Shown: positions 5,569 through 9,811 of the stretch, piece after piece | Numbering within the stretch: the stretch's first letter is position 1 | Layout of the letters: every line of letters begins with the position of its first letter | NCBI GenBank assembly: GCA_013335275.1 | Contig: JAAXVX010000037.1 | Span: forward strand, 1 to 9,811 | Length of the DNA: 9,811 bases | Reading direction: 5' to 3' | DNA from: Bacteroidales bacterium | Lineage (GTDB): Bacteria; Bacteroidota; Bacteroidia; Bacteroidales; UBA932 | Position numbers and translations under genes: made by a program | The notes under the pieces: generated by a model | The model's input: only the letters and a program-made list of their open reading frames with translations | Database searches by the model: none | Told to the model about the DNA's origin: nothing

Positions 5569-7845
5569 ATGAAAAGACTTTTTTTCATTGTACCCCCGTT
5601 AGTTTTATTTATACTTTTTCTTGCCGTATCATGCAGCACGGTAAAAGTAATTCCCGATGGAGAGTACAGATTGAGAAAGAATAAGATAACTGTTGTAAAC
5701 TCTACTAAAATAAAAGAGGTAGAGCTGTTGCCGTATGTAAGGCAGAAACCTAACAGTGAATTTCTCTTCGGATGGAACCCGTTTTTAAGTATTTACAACT
5801 GGAGCAACGGGAAAGGCAACGGATGGGACAGGTTTGTATCTAAACTGGGGCAGGCACCTGTTGTATTTGACAGTACGCTGGTAAAGAAAAGCGATGACAA
5901 CATCAAAGCCCATCTGAAATCTATGGGATATTTCAATTCAATAGTTAAAGACAGTGTTACGTTTAATGGAAAGAAGGCATATGTAAATTATTATGTCTGG
6001 CTTGGCAACAGGTATAAAATATCAAAAATTACATATCAGATTAAAGATTCTGTCATTAATGAATTTGTAATGAAAGATACTTTAAAGAGTCTTGTAAGAA
6101 CAGGCAAATATCTTTCTGAACAGCTTCTTGAAGAAGAGAGTGTCAGGATTACATCTCTTCTAAGAGATGCCGGATATTACAATTTCTCAAAAAACTATTT
6201 TTTCTTTGAAGCTGATACTCTCAGGAAAGACACCGATGCTACTCTTGTTATGAAGATAGAGAATTTTACACGGAATGAAAATCCGGAAGATGCCCGTAAA
6301 CAAGAAAAATACTACATAAGGAACATTACCGTATTTCCATCATATGACCCAACCAGTATTGAATCCGACAAGATCATTTTAAATGACACTATTGATTTTA
6401 AGGGGCTTAAAATTTTATCTCCGGCAAAGCCGATAATTAAACCATCTGTAATTGACAAGATGAACCGTATTGTCCCCGGTAGTATTTATAATGAGAGTCT
6501 GGTTACCAAGAGCTATGACCGTTTAGTTTCATTAAGACTTTTCTCAGGAGTAAACATACAGTTTGACGAAGTTCAAAAGGAGAGTACAGATACATCTGCA
6601 AAAAGAGAGGTTGATTGTGTAATAAGACTCACCCCATCCAAAATGCAAGGCTATAAAATCAATGTTGAAGCTTCCAGCAATTCAAATGGGTTACTTGGCA
6701 TCTCCCCTGCAATTTCTTACTATCACAAAAATATTTTCAGAGGGGGAGAATGGCTTAATCTGGGATTCATGGGCAATTTCCAATTTAAGTTCAATGATCC
6801 TGTTAAGTCATCCGAACTGGGAGTATCGGTTGGGATTTCAACTCCAAATTTTCTTTTGCTTCCGGACAGAATATTTAAATCTTCAGTTCCCCGTACTGAT
6901 ATAAACTTGAGCTACAATTATCAAAACAGACCTGAATTCACAAGAAACCTTATTTCACTTAATTATGGCTACAACTGGAGTAGTGGAAAATTCTATTACA
7001 GGGTAAATCCGATACAGTTAAGTATCGTTAAACTGAATAATATCTCCTCTACATTTTTCGATAACCTGACGGATCCATTCCTGCGTAACTCATATAAAAA
7101 TCACTTTGATATGGGCGCCGGAGCAACTATATATTATACAACCGACCCTTCCCCATATCCAAAGGTCTCTTTTTTCTATGTTAGGTGGATAAATGATATT
7201 TCCGGCAACCTTATAAGTATCTTTAATTCTAAACTGCCTTCGGATTCAACCGGCGCTAAAACTATATGGAAGAGCCCGTATTCACAATATTTCCGCTCTG
7301 ACCTCACGGTTTCGAAAACGTGGCGGCTTGACAATAAAAATTCTTTTTCAACAAGATTTAATATTGGCCTTGGTTACGCTTACGGAAATTCAAAATCGCT
7401 GCCTTTTGAAAAGTTGTTCTACGCCGGAGGTGCAAATAGCCTCAGAGGATGGCAGGCGAGAACAATAGGCCCTGGATCTGCGCAAATTGACACAACATTC
7501 TCCATTCCAAACCAGACAGGCGATTTTAAGCTGGAAGTAAATGCAGAATACAGATTTAATATGTTTTGGAAAGTAGAGGGAGCTCTGTTTGCAGATGCGG
7601 GAAATATATGGACACTTAGAAGTGAACCCGGACGGGAAGAGGGGTTATTTAAGCTTAACTCTTTCTACAAAAGCATAGCCTTCAACTGGGGAGTGGGAGC
7701 AAGGCTTAATTTGGATTTCGTTATATTGAGACTTGATCTTGGGATGGTTGCATATGATCCCGTTATTAAAAGATGGATAAAACCAGGTGAATGGTTCAGA
7801 AGAGATACCTACAGCCTTCAGTTTGGTGTAGGTTACCCCTTCTAA
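5569..7845 (+). CDS. tamL: TamL-like Omp85 outer-membrane lipoprotein (BamA/TamA family, POTRA + beta-barrel)
   Basis: An Omp85-family assembly protein of 758 residues. Bacteroidota carry a lipoprotein version of TamA, called TamL, which is thought to work with TamB in outer-membrane biogenesis. The N terminus is M-K-R, a hydrophobic stretch (3-20), then A-V-S-C, consistent with a signal peptidase II site at Cys22. C-S-T-V-K-V-I-P-D-G-E-Y (22-33) and Y-V-R-Q-K-P-N (56-62) match the family start. Residues of about 30-355 are compatible with three POTRA domains, including two G-Y-(F/Y)-N repeats (120-123 and 202-205). About 360-758 forms the barrel, with the conserved L6-loop motif L-R-G-W (625-628) and a terminal G-V-G-Y-P-F ending in Phe as outer-membrane barrels do. 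The ATG at 5569 is preferred to the TTG four codons upstream because it places M-K-R directly before the signal sequence. No tamB lies beside it within the window. It is divergent from the decarboxylase and convergent with the NagB fusion. Confidence 0.88.
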   Translation: MKRLFFIVPPLVLFILFLAVSCSTVKVIPDGEYRLRKNKITVVNSTKIKEVELLPYVRQKPNSEFLFGWNPFLSIYNWSNGKGNGWDRFVSKLGQAPVVFDSTLVKKSDDNIKAHLKSMGYFNSIVKDSVTFNGKKAYVNYYVWLGNRYKISKITYQIKDSVINEFVMKDTLKSLVRTGKYLSEQLLEEESVRITSLLRDAGYYNFSKNYFFFEADTLRKDTDATLVMKIENFTRNENPEDARKQEKYYIRNITVFPSYDPTSIESDKIILNDTIDFKGLKILSPAKPIIKPSVIDKMNRIVPGSIYNESLVTKSYDRLVSLRLFSGVNIQFDEVQKESTDTSAKREVDCVIRLTPSKMQGYKINVEASSNSNGLLGISPAISYYHKNIFRGGEWLNLGFMGNFQFKFNDPVKSSELGVSVGISTPNFLLLPDRIFKSSVPRTDINLSYNYQNRPEFTRNLISLNYGYNWSSGKFYYRVNPIQLSIVKLNNISSTFFDNLTDPFLRNSYKNHFDMGAGATIYYTTDPSPYPKVSFFYVRWINDISGNLISIFNSKLPSDSTGAKTIWKSPYSQYFRSDLTVSKTWRLDNKNSFSTRFNIGLGYAYGNSKSLPFEKLFYAGGANSLRGWQARTIGPGSAQIDTTFSIPNQTGDFKLEVNAEYRFNMFWKVEGALFADAGNIWTLRSEPGREEGLFKLNSFYKSIAFNWGVGARLNLDFVILRLDLGMVAYDPVIKRWIKPGEWFRRDTYSLQFGVGYPF
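7807..7833. other. Small hairpin at the 3' end of tamL
   Basis: ACCTACA (7807-7813) and TGTAGGT (7827-7833) form a perfect 7-base stem with a 13-base loop, ending ten bases before the tamL stop codon and near the convergent gene junction. No T tract follows on either strand, so intrinsic termination is not supported. It may be chance. Confidence 0.25.
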
Positions 7846-7859
7846 AAACATTTACTCTC

Positions 7860-9758
7860 CTAATTTGCGTATCTTACAAACAGTTCGATGGCCTGATACT
7901 CTGCCATTCCAAGCTTATCAAACAGAACAGCGGTATTGTGATTACGCTCTTCTGCTCTTTGCCAGAACTCCCTCATATCAGATCCCGGGAAAAGAGGCCT
8001 GTCTTTTTGAGACTGATGTTTAAATATCGCTTCCCGCTTAATAATAACTTCTTCAGGACTAAGTGGAACTGCCATGTCTGAATCGGCAACATCCCATTCC
8101 TGCCATGCGCCTCTGTATAGCCATACTCTGCAGTCTTTAAACCAGCTTTCGTTCTTAAGCTCATCAAGAGCAGCAAGAATTGCCTGAAGACAAACCCTGT
8201 GTGTTCCGTGAGGGTCACTCAAATCTCCGGCTGCATATACCTGATGAGGTTTAACTTCCTGAAGCAGTTCCTTCACTATTCTTACATCTTCGGCACTTAT
8301 TGGCTTCTTTTTTACTCCGCCTGTTTCATAAAAAGGCAAATCCAAAAAGTGAACCCTGTTTTCTGGAATTTTTAAGTATCGGCACGCAGCTTTTGCCTCT
8401 CCGCGGCGTATTGCCGTTTTAACAGCCATAATGTTAGGTGTGTCGGGTTCTCCCGGATGCTTGGAGCCAAGCTCTTTTAAGGCGTTATGATATATGTCCT
8501 GGCTTTTATTTGTGTCAAATTCAAATATTTTTGAACTGTCTCTTAAAAAATCAAGGAATCTTATTGCGTCGTGGTCAAATACGGCAATATTGCCGGAAAC
8601 CTGATACGCAATGTGTACTTCGTGTCCATGTTCGGAAAGACGCGCCATTGTGCCACCCATGGAAATTACGTCATCATCGGGGTGCGGGCTGAATATTATA
8701 ACCTTCTTAGGAAATGGATTTGCACGCTCAGGTCTGGTAGAATCATCGGAATTTGGCTTTCCGCCAGGCCATCCGGAGATTGTGTGCTGCAAATCATTAA
8801 ATACCTTGATGTTTATTTTGCTTGCAGGACCTTTCTCAGTAACAAGATCACTCATCCCGTTATCGTTGTAATCTCTGTCTGTAAGTTTAAGAATTGGTTT
8901 TTCAAGTTTTTTGCTCAGCCAGAATACAGCTTTTCTTATCATGAAATCTGTCCACTCACACGAGCCTGTGAGCCATGGTGTTTTTATTCTTGTTAATTCT
9001 GCAGCAGCAGGAGTGTCAATAATAACTTCAAGATTATCATGTTGCTGAAGGTAGGAGAGAGGATTCTGATCCGTAACAGTTCCCTCCACCATCTTTGCGA
9101 TTGTATTAGCCTTGCCTTCTCCCCATGCCATGAAATAAATCTTTCTGGCAGACAGAATAGTTTCAATACCCATTGTAAGAGCATGAAATGGCACATATTC
9201 AACGCCAAAGAACTCAGATGCAGCAGAAACTCTTGAAGAGTAGTTTAACGTAATGAGCCTTGTTCTTGAATTATATGGAGAACCCGGTTCATTAAAGCCC
9301 ATTCCGCCAATTATCAGAGCATCCAGGCCACCCAAATCGACAATAGATTTTTCAAAATCATTGCAATAGTCGTGAATGCTTTCCTTTGGAATTTCGCTGT
9401 TCAGAAAATGTATGTTATTTGAAGGAATATCGATAAAATCGATAAGATATTCCTTAAGAAACCTGTAGTGGCTCTGTAATTCATTCTTTGTGAGGGGCCA
9501 ATACTCATCTACAGAAAAGAGATGAACATTGCCGAATGTAATTTTTTTCTTGCTGCATAATCTTGCAAGCTCCTCATAAAGAGGAATAGAAGATGAACTT
9601 GCACTTATTCCGATGACACATGGGAGACCTTTTTGAGTTTTGGTTTTAATTAACTCCGCTATGCTTTGGGCAACCATTGCCGCTGCGGCAGTTGAATCCT
9701 GAAAAATGTCTACCGGTATCTTTTCATATCTTTTGGTAAAGTCGGCATTTACAATCAT
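7860..9758 (-). CDS. nagB: NagB-like (glucosamine-6-phosphate deaminase family) domain fused to a PIG-L/LmbE deacetylase domain
   Basis: This 632-residue fusion is of the long type common in Bacteroidota. The NagB domain spans about 1-285. By hand alignment to E. coli NagB it keeps V-D-E-Y (Asp84 for Asp72), F-N-E-P-G-S (Glu157 for Glu148) and Lys216 (for Lys208). It lacks the six residues equivalent to Asn140-Ala145, which carry catalytic Asp141 and His143. It has Glu182 at the Arg172 position, and a Ser-rich A-S-S-S-S-I-P (53-59) replaces the Gly-Gly phosphate loop. A conserved middle section has W-P-G-G-K-P (330-335). The PIG-L domain (about 350-632) begins with S-P-H-P-D-D-D (357-363; His359 and Asp362 as zinc ligands, Asp361 as general base) and contains D-P-H-G-T-H-R (515-521; His517, His520), so it looks competent to deacetylate an N-acetylamino sugar. 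Deaminase activity is doubtful. The ATG at 9758 has no Shine-Dalgarno; the frame stays open to the window edge with no other ATG. Convergent with tamL, 14 bases between stops. Confidence 0.9.
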   Translation of the reverse strand: MIVNADFTKRYEKIPVDIFQDSTAAAAMVAQSIAELIKTKTQKGLPCVIGISASSSSIPLYEELARLCSKKKITFGNVHLFSVDEYWPLTKNELQSHYRFLKEYLIDFIDIPSNNIHFLNSEIPKESIHDYCNDFEKSIVDLGGLDALIIGGMGFNEPGSPYNSRTRLITLNYSSRVSAASEFFGVEYVPFHALTMGIETILSARKIYFMAWGEGKANTIAKMVEGTVTDQNPLSYLQQHDNLEVIIDTPAAAELTRIKTPWLTGSCEWTDFMIRKAVFWLSKKLEKPILKLTDRDYNDNGMSDLVTEKGPASKINIKVFNDLQHTISGWPGGKPNSDDSTRPERANPFPKKVIIFSPHPDDDVISMGGTMARLSEHGHEVHIAYQVSGNIAVFDHDAIRFLDFLRDSSKIFEFDTNKSQDIYHNALKELGSKHPGEPDTPNIMAVKTAIRRGEAKAACRYLKIPENRVHFLDLPFYETGGVKKKPISAEDVRIVKELLQEVKPHQVYAAGDLSDPHGTHRVCLQAILAALDELKNESWFKDCRVWLYRGAWQEWDVADSDMAVPLSPEEVIIKREAIFKHQSQKDRPLFPGSDMREFWQRAEERNHNTAVLFDKLGMAEYQAIELFVRYAN

Positions 9759-9811
9759 AATGTAATAATTTATAATTTTTGATAACCTATATTCAGTATA
9801 AATAATGCCGC

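Noticed and set aside
8571..8996. Open frame of 141 codons on the + strand opposite the NagB/PIG-L gene
   Set aside because: It lies wholly antisense to a well-supported gene, has no recognisable motif and is Cys/Leu-rich in the manner of reverse-strand shadows.
9285..9311. The shortened NagB loop as a frameshift or pseudogene mark
   Set aside because: The change is a multiple of three and both domains read through without stops, so the gene is intact even though the residues are lost.
1..9811. Mobile element, CRISPR, toxin-antitoxin, phage or defence island
   Set aside because: No transposase, integrase, repeat array, terminal repeat or defence-type domain is visible; all long frames are core-type genes.

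Overview
The window is a chromosomal housekeeping segment, almost certainly from a member of the Bacteroidota. Three things point there. The outer-membrane Omp85 protein is the lipoprotein type (TamL) typical of that phylum. The glucosamine-6-phosphate deaminase-like protein is the long NagB + PIG-L (LmbE) fusion typical of Bacteroidota. None of the starts has a recognisable Shine-Dalgarno sequence: the leaders are simply A/T-rich, and the one good promoter candidate looks like the Bacteroides TTTG / TAnnTTTG type. Coding density is very high. I see no tRNA, rRNA, insertion sequence, CRISPR array, phage gene or defence gene.

Layout from left to right. (i) Positions 2-3331, + strand, a tight unit: the 3' part of tatC (cut by the window edge), an ABC-F ATPase whose GTG start lies inside the tatC end (17-base overlap), and an RlmB-like SPOUT rRNA methyltransferase 17 bases further on. 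(ii) Positions 3312-5419, - strand: a fold-III PLP decarboxylase of the short arginine decarboxylase type, followed with a TGATG stop/start overlap by a second SPOUT methyltransferase of the TrmH/SpoU family. This unit runs into rlmB tail to tail, and the two stop codons are the ends of a 20-base overlap that is itself an inverted repeat. (iii) Positions 5420-5568, a divergent regulatory region with a Bacteroides-type promoter candidate and a pair of direct repeats. (iv) Positions 5569-7845, + strand: tamL. (v) Positions 7860-9758, - strand: the NagB/PIG-L fusion, convergent with tamL across 14 bases.

Functionally, the first two units mix protein export (TatC), ribosome-associated functions (ABC-F and two rRNA/tRNA 2'-O-methyltransferases) and polyamine synthesis (agmatine production). 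TamL serves outer-membrane biogenesis, and the fusion protein belongs to amino-sugar metabolism. I do not see a dedicated new system in which these genes act together. The most notable sequence observation is in the NagB domain. Aligned to the remembered E. coli enzyme, it lacks the six residues carrying catalytic Asp141 and His143, has a charge reversal at Arg172, and has a Ser-rich stretch in place of the Gly-Gly phosphate loop. The attached PIG-L domain keeps all its zinc and catalytic residues. Second are the convergent, overlapping SPOUT paralogues, with a candidate terminator for the rlmB unit embedded antisense in the second methyltransferase gene.
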